This document shows, piece after piece, positions 24,851 to 33,239 of a stretch of 64,000 nucleotides of DNA. The DNA comes from Gracilibacillus lacisalsi DSM 19029 (lineage in GTDB: Bacteria > Bacillota > Bacilli > Bacillales > Amphibacillaceae): NCBI RefSeq assembly GCF_000377765.1, contig NZ_KB898672.1:46595-110594 (forward strand), given 5' to 3'. Both the position numbers and the translations under genes were made by a program. The notes under the pieces were generated by a model. It did no database searches. It worked only from the letters and a program-made list of their open reading frames with translations, and was not told where the DNA came from. Within the stretch, counting starts at the first letter, position 1, and each line of letters begins with the position of its first letter.

Positions 24851-26698
24851 TCATATTTCAATCATAACATCATTTTCTTGCAACCAGAATTCAATTTGCG
24901 CGAGATGAGCCAACAGTTGTGGTCCAGTCATTAATTGACCAAACCATGGCGCACTAATATTTGCCGCTTTCTGGTCGACCAATGCTTTTACTTTAGAACG
25001 ATCCAATATCTCGAATAGACGTGCATTCTTATCATCAATGATCTCATTCATCCAGTTGATGACTGCATTGGTATAAGCAGGGTGATGTGTTTTTGGATAA
25101 GGGCTTTTCTTACGGTAAAGAATTTCATCTGGCAAAATTCCTTCTAACGCTTTTCTTAGTATGCCCTTTTCACGATCTCCGTGTGTTTTTATTTCCCAGG
25201 GAATATTCCACACATACTCAACTAAGTGATGATCACTGAACGGAACACGTGCCTCAAAACTTGCTCCCATACTCATCCGATCCTTACGATCTAATAATGT
25301 CGGCATAAACCACTGCATATTCAAGTAAAACATTTGTCTTCTTGCTTTGGCTTCTGCCCCTTCTCCATCTAATAAAGGAGCTTCTTTCACGGTATCTTCA
25401 TATCTTTTTTTCGTATATGCTGCTAGATTTAATTGTTGACTCACATCTGACCGTAATAGATTTTGTCTGACTTCTGAAGAACGAATCCAAGGGAATCCTT
25501 CACGATTAAGATCATCTTCTCGATAAAACCATGGATAGCCGCCAAAGATTTCATCGGCACATTCACCGGATAGTGCAACAGTCACTTCTTTTTTGGTTTG
25601 CTCACAAAACCATAATAACGAAGAATCAACATCAGCCATCCCCGGTAGATCACGGTATCGTACTGCATCTTTTAATAAATCTACCAATGTAACATTGTCT
25701 ATCACAAAGTTATGATGCTCAGTTCCCAATGACTGTACCATTTTTTCGATATAGGCTTTGTCCTGATTGGGCTGGAAACTACTTTTCTTAAAATATTTGT
25801 CGTTATCCTCATAATCAATAGAAAAGGTTTGAAGTGCATCTTTTTGATTGTTTTCGAGATATTGTGCCGCTATAGCTGTGATCGCACTAGAATCCACTCC
25901 CCCTGATAAAAAAGTGCCCAGTGGAACATCAGATACGAGCTGTCTCTCGACTGCATCCACTAGTAAATGGCGAACCTTTTCGGCAGTTTCTTCTACGGAT
26001 TCTTCGTGTGGCTTACTTTCCACATTCCAATAACGTCTTGTTTTCCAGCCATCTCGGTTAAAGATGCCTACATGTGCTGCACGCAATTCCTTCAATCCGT
26101 CAAATACACCATGACCTGGAGTACGTGAAGGACCAAGTGCAAAAATCTCAGATAATCCTTCCTCTTTGATGACAGGATCTACTTCATCATGTGCGAGAAT
26201 CGCTTTTATTTCAGAGCCAAATAGTAAGCCATTGTGATGTTGCTTGTAAAATAACGGTTTTACACCAAGACGGTCACGAGCAAGAAATAGCTGCTGCTTA
26301 GATGGATCCCAGATAGCATATGCAAAAATACCGTTTAACTTCTCGACGTGTGCCTCTCCCCATTCGATATAGCTTTTCAACAGGACTTCTGTATCGGAGT
26401 GAGAATTGAATTGCCATCCTTGTTTCAACAGTTCACTACGAACATCCTCTGTATTATAAAGCTCACCGTTATACACTAATACGTAAGAATGTTGGTCTTT
26501 TGTATGGCCCATCGGCTGTTTGCCACCAGCTGGATCAACAACAATTAAACGCTGATGTCCGAATCCAACATGTGTCTCCAAATAAAAATCTGTTTCGTCT
26601 GGTCCTCGATGACTAATTTTACTTGCCATACGCTGTACTTGTTCACGTTCATTTTCGATATTTCGGGTAAAGTCGATCCAACCTGTAATCCCACACAT
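24851..26698 (-). CDS. asnO: glutamine-hydrolysing asparagine synthetase AsnO/AsnB
   Basis: About 615 residues. The start at 26698 gives MCGITG so that Cys2 is the glutaminase nucleophile. Glutamine amidotransferase class II domain (2-210; SHRGPDE, YNGELYN), then the synthetase domain with the ATP pyrophosphatase loop LSGGVDSSAI near 255 and ALSGECADEIFGGYPW near 375. Makes asparagine from aspartate, glutamine and ATP; the B. subtilis AsnO copy is sporulation-linked. Its position near yisL and gerP matches the Bacillus asnO locus, although operon 2 now lies between. AAAGGTGTG precedes ATG. Confidence 0.92.
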   Translation of the reverse strand: MCGITGWIDFTRNIENEREQVQRMASKISHRGPDETDFYLETHVGFGHQRLIVVDPAGGKQPMGHTKDQHSYVLVYNGELYNTEDVRSELLKQGWQFNSHSDTEVLLKSYIEWGEAHVEKLNGIFAYAIWDPSKQQLFLARDRLGVKPLFYKQHHNGLLFGSEIKAILAHDEVDPVIKEEGLSEIFALGPSRTPGHGVFDGLKELRAAHVGIFNRDGWKTRRYWNVESKPHEESVEETAEKVRHLLVDAVERQLVSDVPLGTFLSGGVDSSAITAIAAQYLENNQKDALQTFSIDYEDNDKYFKKSSFQPNQDKAYIEKMVQSLGTEHHNFVIDNVTLVDLLKDAVRYRDLPGMADVDSSLLWFCEQTKKEVTVALSGECADEIFGGYPWFYREDDLNREGFPWIRSSEVRQNLLRSDVSQQLNLAAYTKKRYEDTVKEAPLLDGEGAEAKARRQMFYLNMQWFMPTLLDRKDRMSMGASFEARVPFSDHHLVEYVWNIPWEIKTHGDREKGILRKALEGILPDEILYRKKSPYPKTHHPAYTNAVINWMNEIIDDKNARLFEILDRSKVKALVDQKAANISAPWFGQLMTGPQLLAHLAQIEFWLQENDVMIEI

Positions 26699-26891
26699 AC
26701 TGTAATGACACACCTTTCCCTATCATAGTAGCTTTTATAAATATATGCAGCAGCAGGGAGAAAATGAACCATTGATTAGGGATTATGAGTTGCGTTAGTT
26801 TCCTTTTATGTAGAATGTGTGAGTATCTATGAAGATGTACAGTAATGAGCGGATACAACGAGAAAAAAAGGAATACTTCGACTCATTTATC

Positions 26892-26942
26892 AAAAACTCC
26901 CGCCCTGTTTATAATTTTATAGAAACAGGGCGGGAGTTTTTT
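26892..26942. terminator. strong terminator of operon 2
   Basis: AAACTCCCGCCCTGTTT / AAACAGGGCGGGAGTTT stem, loop of about 14 nt, T-run on both ends. It closes the STAS-FapA-phosphatase operon on the minus strand. Confidence 0.9.
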
Positions 26943-26959
26943 CCATTTATAATAAGTTT

Positions 26960-27274
26960 TTATTTTACGATCACGTTTTCCCCAATTATTTCGGGTATTT
27001 GCAGCAAATCAAAAACTTCTAAGATGTCTTCTTTAACATTTACTATTCTAATGAGCTGTTTTTCATCTTTTAACTGGTTTACCAATTGGATTAATAAACC
27101 CATACCAGATGAGTCCACAAAATTAACATCTTCAAAATTCAAGTAGATATGCGTTTCATATTTCAATTTAGGTACTAATTCATTATTCACTAATTCCGTT
27201 GAATCAATATCTAAATCACCATTTAATAACACATTACAATTGTCATCTGCTTTTTCCATTTTATATTCTAGCAT
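26960..27274 (-). CDS. STAS anti-sigma-factor antagonist, operon 2
   Basis: About 104 residues: one STAS domain with phosphorylatable serine in FVDSSGMGLL near residue 55. ATG 27274 is chosen because GGGGG at about 27284-27288 is properly spaced; the longer in-frame reading overlaps fapA. It ends the second riboswitch operon. There is no GHKL kinase in this operon, so its kinase may be the one at 18692-19600 or one elsewhere. Confidence 0.9.
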   Translation of the reverse strand: MLEYKMEKADDNCNVLLNGDLDIDSTELVNNELVPKLKYETHIYLNFEDVNFVDSSGMGLLIQLVNQLKDEKQLIRIVNVKEDILEVFDLLQIPEIIGENVIVK

Positions 27275-27287
27275 GTACACGCCCCCA

Positions 27288-29339
27288 TTAATATTCAAAT
27301 ATAATTTGACCTTGATCATCTAATTTTGCTTTAATAAATTGCTCTTCTTTAAATAGCTGTCTTACAGCTTCTCCAATACGTAAAACTGTTCCTTCATAAG
27401 CCTTCATTACTGTTATCGTTTGATCAGCGGACGTGGAAATAATCGTTTTGGTTCCAGTAATTGCTCCTACTTCCCCCACTTTTACACCAAATCTACCGTA
27501 TACTTCTCCACCTCTTAAAATACCATCAACCTTTAGAGCTCCTCCAGCGTGTACTTTAGAATTAATACAACCTTTACCAATTATATTAACATTACCACTT
27601 GAATAAATTTTGCTATTGGTAGTATTCGATATTGTTACATAAGAATTTGGTTCTACTTCAGATTCTGTTGATTTTGCTAACTCTCGCATTAAATCTGCTA
27701 ATATATATAATTGAGATATAGTTATTGTCTCGTTAGATAACGAAAGAAATTTAGACTTTAATTCATAACCTACTTTTTTCCATTCCGGTTCTTCAATATA
27801 TTGGTCAGCTTTTTCCACGATATCAACATATTTCTTTGCGGTAGCTTTAAACTCCTTAAATTTCTTTTCTAATAATAAGACAATTAGCGGTTGTAACCCT
27901 TTAATCTTAATCTCGTGTGATTTATAGGCTTTTGACTTAGTCAATTGTTGTATAATGACAATCATTTTTTCTAATTGTTTTTCCAATATAGCAAGTAAAT
28001 GACCTAATTCAATAACTAATAGATTATGTTTTCCTGCGGTAAGGTAAGAATTAATCACGTTTCCTTTTGCAATGATAGATTTAGAAGCTGTCAAATTTGA
28101 CTCACTAACTGATTGATGAACATAGATATCTCCACCTGCTTCTACTACCATCTTTTCTTCTACTTCTCCTAATATCTCAACATCCCCACTAAAACGAATA
28201 TTCCCTGATGCGAGGTTTACATTGCCATCATGTACTAATTTGGACATAATCATCGCTTTCACTGTCCAGCCTCTTTGTTCAATTGCCGGTCTCCCGGGTT
28301 CCGAAGAAATCAATTTATTATCTGTTAACTCTACACCTTTACCAGGAATAACTCTTAATTCTTTCGGGTCCTTTGCCGGAATTTCTATATCTTCTATTGA
28401 CCGCCCTGGCATTCCAGGAATAGGCGGATGTATAATTGCTAATATTGCTCCCACTTCGACATTCGGAATAAAGTTTGATTCCTTAAAATTTACATTTCCC
28501 TGCTCATCTTCTGCAAGCCCATTTTCTGCATTCATTTCAACTTTTAATTCCAATTCACCATCTAATCCGTGTTTAGGCTCTTTACCTAATGCTATGACAA
28601 ATTTTCCTTCTTCCTGAGTGGCAATGGCCTGTTCAATCGCTTGATGATTTATCCCAAAAGTGATATTTTGGCAGTCCAGTTCGTTAAAAATATCTTCGCT
28701 TGTGAGGTTGTTAACAATTTCAATATCTTGTTCTAATTTAATATCAATATGATCACTTGGCGGAACCTCTTTTAATCTTTGTCTTATTATTTTACCAGGA
28801 GACACCTCTAAAATCGCTTCCAAACCATTATTTATAATAGAGATTTCCCAATATATTGGTTTTTCCACTACTGGCTCAAATTCAATCTGGTAAGTATCCC
28901 ATTCACTTAAAAGAATTGTTTTTTTATTTTCTAATTGACCATTTTTATAGAAGGATATTTCTCCAGAGAAGGAAGCAGTGGCAAATCTCGGACCTGTGCT
29001 CTTAACATACAGTTCATTATTACTAATCCATGCTGTACCTTCTTTTTTATTTTGCCAATGATGTTTTTCCTTTGCTTCTTCTTCTATTTGATCTTCGTCT
29101 GCTTCTAGTATAGCATTATCCACTATTTCATCTATTGATAAAGGCTCGGAGGATGACTGTTTTTGGGAAGATTTGGTCAGTTTCACAACTGCTTGTTTAC
29201 GACCTAATCCCATAAAACCCCCTTCTTCATCAAATTGAATCACTTCAATATTAACCTCTTTTTTATCTAATTCCATTAACTTTAAACCACGAGAGATCGC
29301 TTCTTCAACGGATTTTCCTCTAGAAATAAACTCGTTCAA
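27288..29339 (-). CDS. FapA-family protein (DUF342) with Jag-like N-terminal domain
   Basis: A 683-residue soluble protein. Residues 1-52 are a Jag_N-like domain (FISRGKSVEEAISRGL, GGFMGLGRKQA). The centre and C-terminus form a DUF342/FapA beta-helix-like region: SGNIRFSGDVEILGEV, INSKVHAGGALKVDG and VYGRFGVKVGEVG are glycine-rich coils typical of this fold, split by a coiled-coil insertion (about 450-570). FapA proteins are linked to flagella or polar assembly in other bacteria, but the biochemical role is unclear. AGGAGGG precedes ATG. Thirteen nt upstream of the STAS start. Confidence 0.85.
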   Translation of the reverse strand: MNEFISRGKSVEEAISRGLKLMELDKKEVNIEVIQFDEEGGFMGLGRKQAVVKLTKSSQKQSSSEPLSIDEIVDNAILEADEDQIEEEAKEKHHWQNKKEGTAWISNNELYVKSTGPRFATASFSGEISFYKNGQLENKKTILLSEWDTYQIEFEPVVEKPIYWEISIINNGLEAILEVSPGKIIRQRLKEVPPSDHIDIKLEQDIEIVNNLTSEDIFNELDCQNITFGINHQAIEQAIATQEEGKFVIALGKEPKHGLDGELELKVEMNAENGLAEDEQGNVNFKESNFIPNVEVGAILAIIHPPIPGMPGRSIEDIEIPAKDPKELRVIPGKGVELTDNKLISSEPGRPAIEQRGWTVKAMIMSKLVHDGNVNLASGNIRFSGDVEILGEVEEKMVVEAGGDIYVHQSVSESNLTASKSIIAKGNVINSYLTAGKHNLLVIELGHLLAILEKQLEKMIVIIQQLTKSKAYKSHEIKIKGLQPLIVLLLEKKFKEFKATAKKYVDIVEKADQYIEEPEWKKVGYELKSKFLSLSNETITISQLYILADLMRELAKSTESEVEPNSYVTISNTTNSKIYSSGNVNIIGKGCINSKVHAGGALKVDGILRGGEVYGRFGVKVGEVGAITGTKTIISTSADQTITVMKAYEGTVLRIGEAVRQLFKEEQFIKAKLDDQGQIIFEY

Positions 29340-29373
29340 TACTATCCCTCCTCACCAGAAATATTTTTAATAA

Positions 29374-30165
29374 TTAGTTATTCACTATTTTCAATATAAC
29401 CATAGTTATATCATCTTTTTGTATAACACCATTTGTAAACTTTCTAATTTCTTCTTGTATCGCCTCTTCAATTTCTTTTGCTTCATAATCCTGATATTGC
29501 TGTAGACTTAAAATTAATCGGTCCATTTTAAATAATTCCCCGTGCTTGTTTTGAGCTTCAATAATTCCATCTGTATAAAAAAAGATAACATCTTCTTCAT
29601 ACAACGAAATCGTTTCTTCTTGATAACTTGCTTGGGGTAGACCACCTAACATAACACCTTTAATTGATGGCAATTTTTTATTGTTTTGATTTCGGTCTAT
29701 TACGACTGGTAGGTTATGTCCTGCACTTGCATATGTTAATGTCTTTGCTTCAGGATCCCAATCAGCACATAAAAGGGTAACAAATGAACCTAATCTACGA
29801 AGGTCGTCATACATTGCATCATTCATCACTTTTAATGTTTTACTAGGAGAAGCTTGATGTTCGGTACTACTTCGAAAAACACCTCGTGTAAGAATCATTA
29901 ACATGGCTGCTGGAATTCCCTTTCCCATTACATCTCCGATGACGATTCGAATCTTGCCGTTTGGCATTATGTGAAAATCAAAATAATCTCCACCAATTAA
30001 TCGGGCTGGTATCGAAACACCAGTTATTTCGCCAGAATCTATTTCAGGTTTTGGAGCGTTTAGTAGCTTCATCTGAATGTTACGAGCTTGTTTTATTTCT
30101 CTCGCAAGTACCTTATCCATTTGGCCATTATACTGTTCGAATGTTTGAAAATGCTTTGGGAACAA
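29374..30165 (-). CDS. PP2C/SpoIIE-type serine phosphatase (RsbU-like), operon 2
   Basis: About 263 residues, paralogue of the phosphatase at 13182-14012 with long identical blocks (RNIQMKLLN, IPARLIGGDYFDF, GDVMGKGIPAAMLMILTRG). All PP2C metal motifs are present, including FYTDGIIEAQ and KDDITMVI. First gene of the second riboswitch operon and probably acts on the STAS protein two genes on. Start is taken as TTG 30165 after AAGGCGGTG; GTG 30174 is possible. The paralogue has the same GTG-xxx-xxx-TTG arrangement. Confidence 0.92.
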   Translation of the reverse strand: MFPKHFQTFEQYNGQMDKVLAREIKQARNIQMKLLNAPKPEIDSGEITGVSIPARLIGGDYFDFHIMPNGKIRIVIGDVMGKGIPAAMLMILTRGVFRSSTEHQASPSKTLKVMNDAMYDDLRRLGSFVTLLCADWDPEAKTLTYASAGHNLPVVIDRNQNNKKLPSIKGVMLGGLPQASYQEETISLYEEDVIFFYTDGIIEAQNKHGELFKMDRLILSLQQYQDYEAKEIEEAIQEEIRKFTNGVIQKDDITMVILKIVNN

Positions 30166-30174
30166 GCTGTTCAC

Positions 30175-30415
30175 CGCCTTATATTGCCTCTATTAAATAA
30201 AAAACTCTAAGGTTTTCTAATATGGCTTTAGTATGATTTATCCCTCAAAGATATAAAACACTTGTTTTCTTTGAAGGGATTTTGAAAAGAATCTTAACTC
30301 ATGATAGGAATTGTTGAATAATCAATATTCTTTTTAAGTAAGAATATTTCCCTTTTTTAGCCCTAATAGGTATCTATAAAAATATCTTTTGGTAGGTATT
30401 TTTTCTGGAAAAGGT
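30175..30415 (-). other. long leader between riboswitch 2 terminator and the phosphatase gene
   Basis: About 240 nt with no ORF. It holds a further inverted repeat at about 30238-30283 (ATCCCTCAAAGA / TCTTTGAAGGGAT) and AAGAATATT / AATATTCTT near 30325-30350. These could be a second attenuator, an RNA stabiliser or a processing site. Operon 1 has only about 80 nt in the same place. Confidence 0.5.
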
Positions 30416-30444
30416 AAAAAAATCCACCCTGAAGGTGGATTTTT
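30416..30444 (-). terminator. intrinsic terminator, expression platform of riboswitch 2
   Basis: AAAAATCCACCCTGAAGGTGGATTTTT hairpin; the minus-strand RNA ends in a run of seven U. Located about 35 nt downstream of the aptamer. Confidence 0.9.
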
Positions 30445-30479
30445 AATGACTTGCCTTAAACGCAATATCATTTTGTATT

Positions 30480-30580
30480 CCTACCCTAAGGCAACCCGGC
30501 TATCTTAGTCGTATGACCTTAGACCCGTGGGCTTTGCGTCCTTACTTTTCAATAAGTTTGCCATTATCAAAAGTGGTAAA
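30480..30580 (-). promoter_or_regulatory. GEMM (c-di-GMP-I class) riboswitch 2
   Basis: Minus strand shows GATAATGGCAAAC, GAAA-capped stem, GTAAGGACGCAAAGCC, GGGTCTAAGG, a second arm and GATAGCCGGGTTGCC. Most of the core is identical to riboswitch 1, with compensating changes in arms (CCCACGGG for CCTATGGG). Ligand: cyclic di-GMP by class, cGAMP not excluded. Followed by a terminator, as in operon 1. Confidence 0.93.
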
Positions 30581-30602
30581 AAAGTCATAAATTCATAACT
30601 AT

Positions 30603-30631
30603 ATTTTAAATTATATTCATCTATTCGTCAA
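30603..30631 (-). promoter_or_regulatory. SigA-type promoter of operon 2
   Basis: Minus strand: TTGACG (30631-30626), 17-nt spacer, TAAAAT (30608-30603). Same distance to the aptamer as in operon 1. Confidence 0.78.
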
Positions 30632-30696
30632 TAAGCGACAATTAATAGTTCTTAAATACCATGATAAAAGAATTACTAAGAACAGGTATTATCCTG

Positions 30697-30905
30697 TCAA
30701 GATAAGTTCGAAACGCCTTTAAGCAACTTCAACTGCAAGTTTGAAAAACAGTGATCAATATTGCCATACAAACTAGGATATAAGTAAAATCGAAGTTTCC
30801 GAGGATAAGTAAAATTACTCCAATGGTTTTCACTCGACAAATCTTCTTTACCGCACAGAGATTTGCAAGTTGGAGGACAATCGGAGTAAGACATCCTCTG
30901 TATTC
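30697..30905 (-). pseudogene. decayed IS1182-type transposase C-terminal fragment
   Basis: A minus-strand reading frame without a proper start has SDCPPTCKSLCGKEDLS, then SLYGNIDHCFSNLQL and KLLKG. This resembles the cysteine-rich region and the C-terminal S-V-F-G-D-I-K-H...F-L-L-R-G block of IS1182-family transposases as I remember them. No N-terminal DDE part remains. It lies between riboswitch 2 and yisL, which suggests past insertion activity at this junction. Confidence 0.4.
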
Positions 30906-30917
30906 TCAAACAAAAAA

Positions 30918-30944
30918 AGGACACGGGTTTGACCCCGTGACCGA
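30918..30944 (-). terminator. intrinsic terminator of the yisL gene
   Basis: CACGGGGTCAAACCCGTG stem-loop on the minus strand followed by TCC and a run of seven T. Confidence 0.82.
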
Positions 30945-30946
30945 AA

Positions 30947-31327
30947 TTACCCCATAAATTGTACTCCAAATGGTAGTCTGCCAAAACCTAGAACAAGTAC
31001 GATTAAAAGGGCTACAATGAGTTGTATCCAAGCACTTTTTGCAGGTTTTGCTTTACTTATCTTGCTTAATACCATTTCCATTGCGCCGATCACCCAGATT
31101 CCAGCAATCATTTTGACTATTACTTCACCTAGTATGCCAGCTGAATTTGTATATACCCCTGTATTGTTGATAAATAATAGGAAACCAGTGATAATAATCA
31201 ATAAATAAACTAACCGCAAGATCATATGTAATATTTTTCCGGATTTATTTCCAGTTTTGTACATGGCATAGGATACCAATAGTAGAATTAATCCCACTAC
31301 CCATGCCGTTATGTGCATGTGTGTCAT
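30947..31327 (-). CDS. yisL: YisL-family membrane protein (DUF1516)
   Basis: About 126 residues with four hydrophobic helices, starting MTHMHITAWVVGLI and ending LGFGRLPFGVQFMG, the DUF1516/YisL pattern. ATG 31327 follows GGGGGTG; upstream in-frame Met codons lack a site. Function unknown. The neighbourhood with gerP and asnO agrees with Bacillus yisL. Confidence 0.85.
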   Translation of the reverse strand: MTHMHITAWVVGLILLLVSYAMYKTGNKSGKILHMILRLVYLLIIITGFLLFINNTGVYTNSAGILGEVIVKMIAGIWVIGAMEMVLSKISKAKPAKSAWIQLIVALLIVLVLGFGRLPFGVQFMG

Positions 31328-31441
31328 CTTAAGTACACCCCCAATTATATTCTCATGCATGTATCATATCATGAAATGTCACAGATTTCATTTATGAAGA
31401 GAACCTTTCACTGTATTGTAAAGAATATCTCTTTCTATATT

Positions 31442-32620
31442 TTAATCGTTCCGCTGATTTGACAGCTTTTTTCCATAAGTCAAACTTCTCCATATCCATT
31501 CCAGCGGACCGCGTTTATATTTGTTCAACCATAAATAACTAAATATCATTTGGATCGGATAGACGATAAGTCCGATTAATATCGTTTGAAAAGGAGTCAG
31601 CTGACCATATAGTCCAAATCCAATCGAATAAAATACGGTTACACCGATAATCGATTGCAGAATATAATTCGATAATGCCATTTTGCCGACATATCCAACC
31701 ATTCTAAAAATTTTAGTAAGTTTATCAAAAAGAAAAGCAATCGTAATGACGTAAAAAATAGCAGAAGCACTACCACCAATTGCATCTTGTAATCTTGAAA
31801 ACCAATATGGATTCCCAAATGCATATGGCCCAGCCTTGAACACCACAAACAGAATCAAGGAGTAAATCCACCATTTCCGCAATGTTTTTTTATGTCCTTG
31901 TAAGTCATGCAGCCATTTTTTTCGAGCAAAAAGTAAACCTATTAAAAATATCGGCAAAATATTAAATAGTCCCAAAATGAAAACAAATAGATTATTACCA
32001 TACAGCCAATCATTAGCATTTTGAGTTAATATCTCGCCCCAACTACCTTGCCCATAATGCTGAAATGAACTTTCAATAGCTGCCATATCGGCTAAATTAT
32101 TGATATCCTCTATTAAACTTGCTAAAAATAATAAACCAGTCAACATAATTGTCGGAATTAGTAAAAGGCAGATACTCCAGACGACTAATGTAACATTTTT
32201 ACGATTCATAAATAACAGTAACAAAAATCCGGATATTGCATAAGTAATGAGAATATCACCATACCAAATTAAAAATGCATGAATCAGACCGAAGCCAAGT
32301 AAGATAAACAAACGCCGAATCATCCATTTTTGAGGTGCTTCCACATTTTTTGCATGTAAATTTTCATTTATAATTTGCATGCCAAAGCCAAACAAAAAGG
32401 AAAATAAAGAATAAAAACTCGCTTGAAAAAATATATCGATAATCATTTGCCAAAATCCCGGTTCGCCTGTTCCCCAAAAGTTAATACCATTGCCATAAAT
32501 CATATACGGTGCATGAAAGGTTGGTAAATTCACCATAAAAATACCAAAGATCGCAAATCCTCTTGCAGTATCAATCCATGGTAATCTTTTTGCATCTGCT
32601 AATGGCGTTGCATTATTCAC
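31442..32620 (-). CDS. DUF418-family membrane protein (YeiB-like)
   Basis: A 392-residue protein with about ten hydrophobic helices. The opening RLPWIDTARGFAIFGIFMVN and the C-terminal KMALSNYILQSIIGV with a conserved basic end match DUF418/YeiB/YxaH proteins, sometimes called transporters without firm proof. A conserved Asp-Arg pair near residue 18 is family typical. CAGGGAGAG precedes ATG. Divergent from gerPA. Confidence 0.87.
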   Translation of the reverse strand: MNNATPLADAKRLPWIDTARGFAIFGIFMVNLPTFHAPYMIYGNGINFWGTGEPGFWQMIIDIFFQASFYSLFSFLFGFGMQIINENLHAKNVEAPQKWMIRRLFILLGFGLIHAFLIWYGDILITYAISGFLLLLFMNRKNVTLVVWSICLLLIPTIMLTGLLFLASLIEDINNLADMAAIESSFQHYGQGSWGEILTQNANDWLYGNNLFVFILGLFNILPIFLIGLLFARKKWLHDLQGHKKTLRKWWIYSLILFVVFKAGPYAFGNPYWFSRLQDAIGGSASAIFYVITIAFLFDKLTKIFRMVGYVGKMALSNYILQSIIGVTVFYSIGFGLYGQLTPFQTILIGLIVYPIQMIFSYLWLNKYKRGPLEWIWRSLTYGKKLSNQRND

Positions 32621-32715
32621 AATTTTCCACTCTCCCTGGTTACTGTCTGCATTTTATTTTACTTTATTTCGTAAAAATAAACTAGCATTATTAGGAAAAC
32701 CGGTACACTATTTTC

Positions 32716-32742
32716 ACATACTGCTGAAGAATTCATAAAATA
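32716..32742 (+). promoter_or_regulatory. candidate SigK promoter of the gerP operon
   Basis: CATAAAATA (32734-32742) fits the SigK -10 consensus CATAnnnTA, with AC at 32716-32717 sixteen nt upstream fitting the short -35 AC. The gerP operon is mother-cell SigK-dependent in Bacillus. Confidence 0.65.
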
Positions 32743-32778
32743 ATTATGGAATGATGTATCAACGTTAGGATGATGTCT

Positions 32779-32997
32779 ATGCCCGCAATTGTTGGTGCTG
32801 TAAAAGTGATCAACATTGGTAATTCCAGCATTTTTCATATTGGTGATATTTACAAAGTACAGCCATATACACTATCCAAAACCTTCGCTGGTGGGGGTTC
32901 CTTTAATACAGGGGATGGTATACGTGTACAGTTAAAAAATGCGCAGACAACAATGGTAGACGATGACGAATTTGATCAAAATATATCGGGAATTTAG
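32779..32997 (+). CDS. gerPA: spore germination protein GerPA
   Basis: A 72-residue coat protein starting MPAIVGAVKVINIG, with FHIGDIYKV and GGSFNTGDGI, matching GerPA. GerP proteins make the spore coat permeable to germinants. ATG 32779 is used: TTAGGATGATG is spaced for it, while the two upstream ATGs are too close. First of six gerP genes on this strand, order PA-PB-PC-PD-PE-PF. Confidence 0.93.
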   Translation: MPAIVGAVKVINIGNSSIFHIGDIYKVQPYTLSKTFAGGGSFNTGDGIRVQLKNAQTTMVDDDEFDQNISGI

Positions 32998-33215
32998 TGG
33001 GTGATCATGTGAATTTAACAGTAAACCAATCGATTTATATTCATTTTTTAAAAGTTGGAAGTGTCACGAATTCGTCCGTTTTACAAATTGGTAGTACTGG
33101 AAAAATGCAAGCAGTATCTCAATTATACAATACAGGTGAATTTGAAGAACCTGCCGAGGAAGCAGTTCCACAAGGTGTATCAGAACCACCATTAGTCCCT
33201 TTATCACCTTATTAA
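32997..33215 (+). CDS. gerPB: spore germination protein GerPB
   Basis: About 68-72 residues: TVNQSIYIHFLKVGSV, SSVLQIGSTG and LYNTGEF match GerPB, and the C-terminus is Pro/Glu-rich. The reading frame opens with GTG at 32997, overlapping the gerPA stop; GTG 33009 gives a length closer to the family and is an equal alternative. Coat-associated, needed for germinant access. Confidence 0.9.
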   Translation: MGDHVNLTVNQSIYIHFLKVGSVTNSSVLQIGSTGKMQAVSQLYNTGEFEEPAEEAVPQGVSEPPLVPLSPY

Positions 33216-33239
33216 TATTCTCGTAAGGAGTGATTTCTG

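Noticed and set aside
28222..28617. 131-residue plus-strand ORF inside fapA
   Set aside because: Shadow frame of DUF342 repeats, Ser/Pro-rich, no ribosome site.
13182..30580. Diguanylate cyclase or phosphodiesterase near the riboswitch operons
   Set aside because: No GGDEF, EAL or HD-GYP motif was found in any of the predicted proteins of the window.
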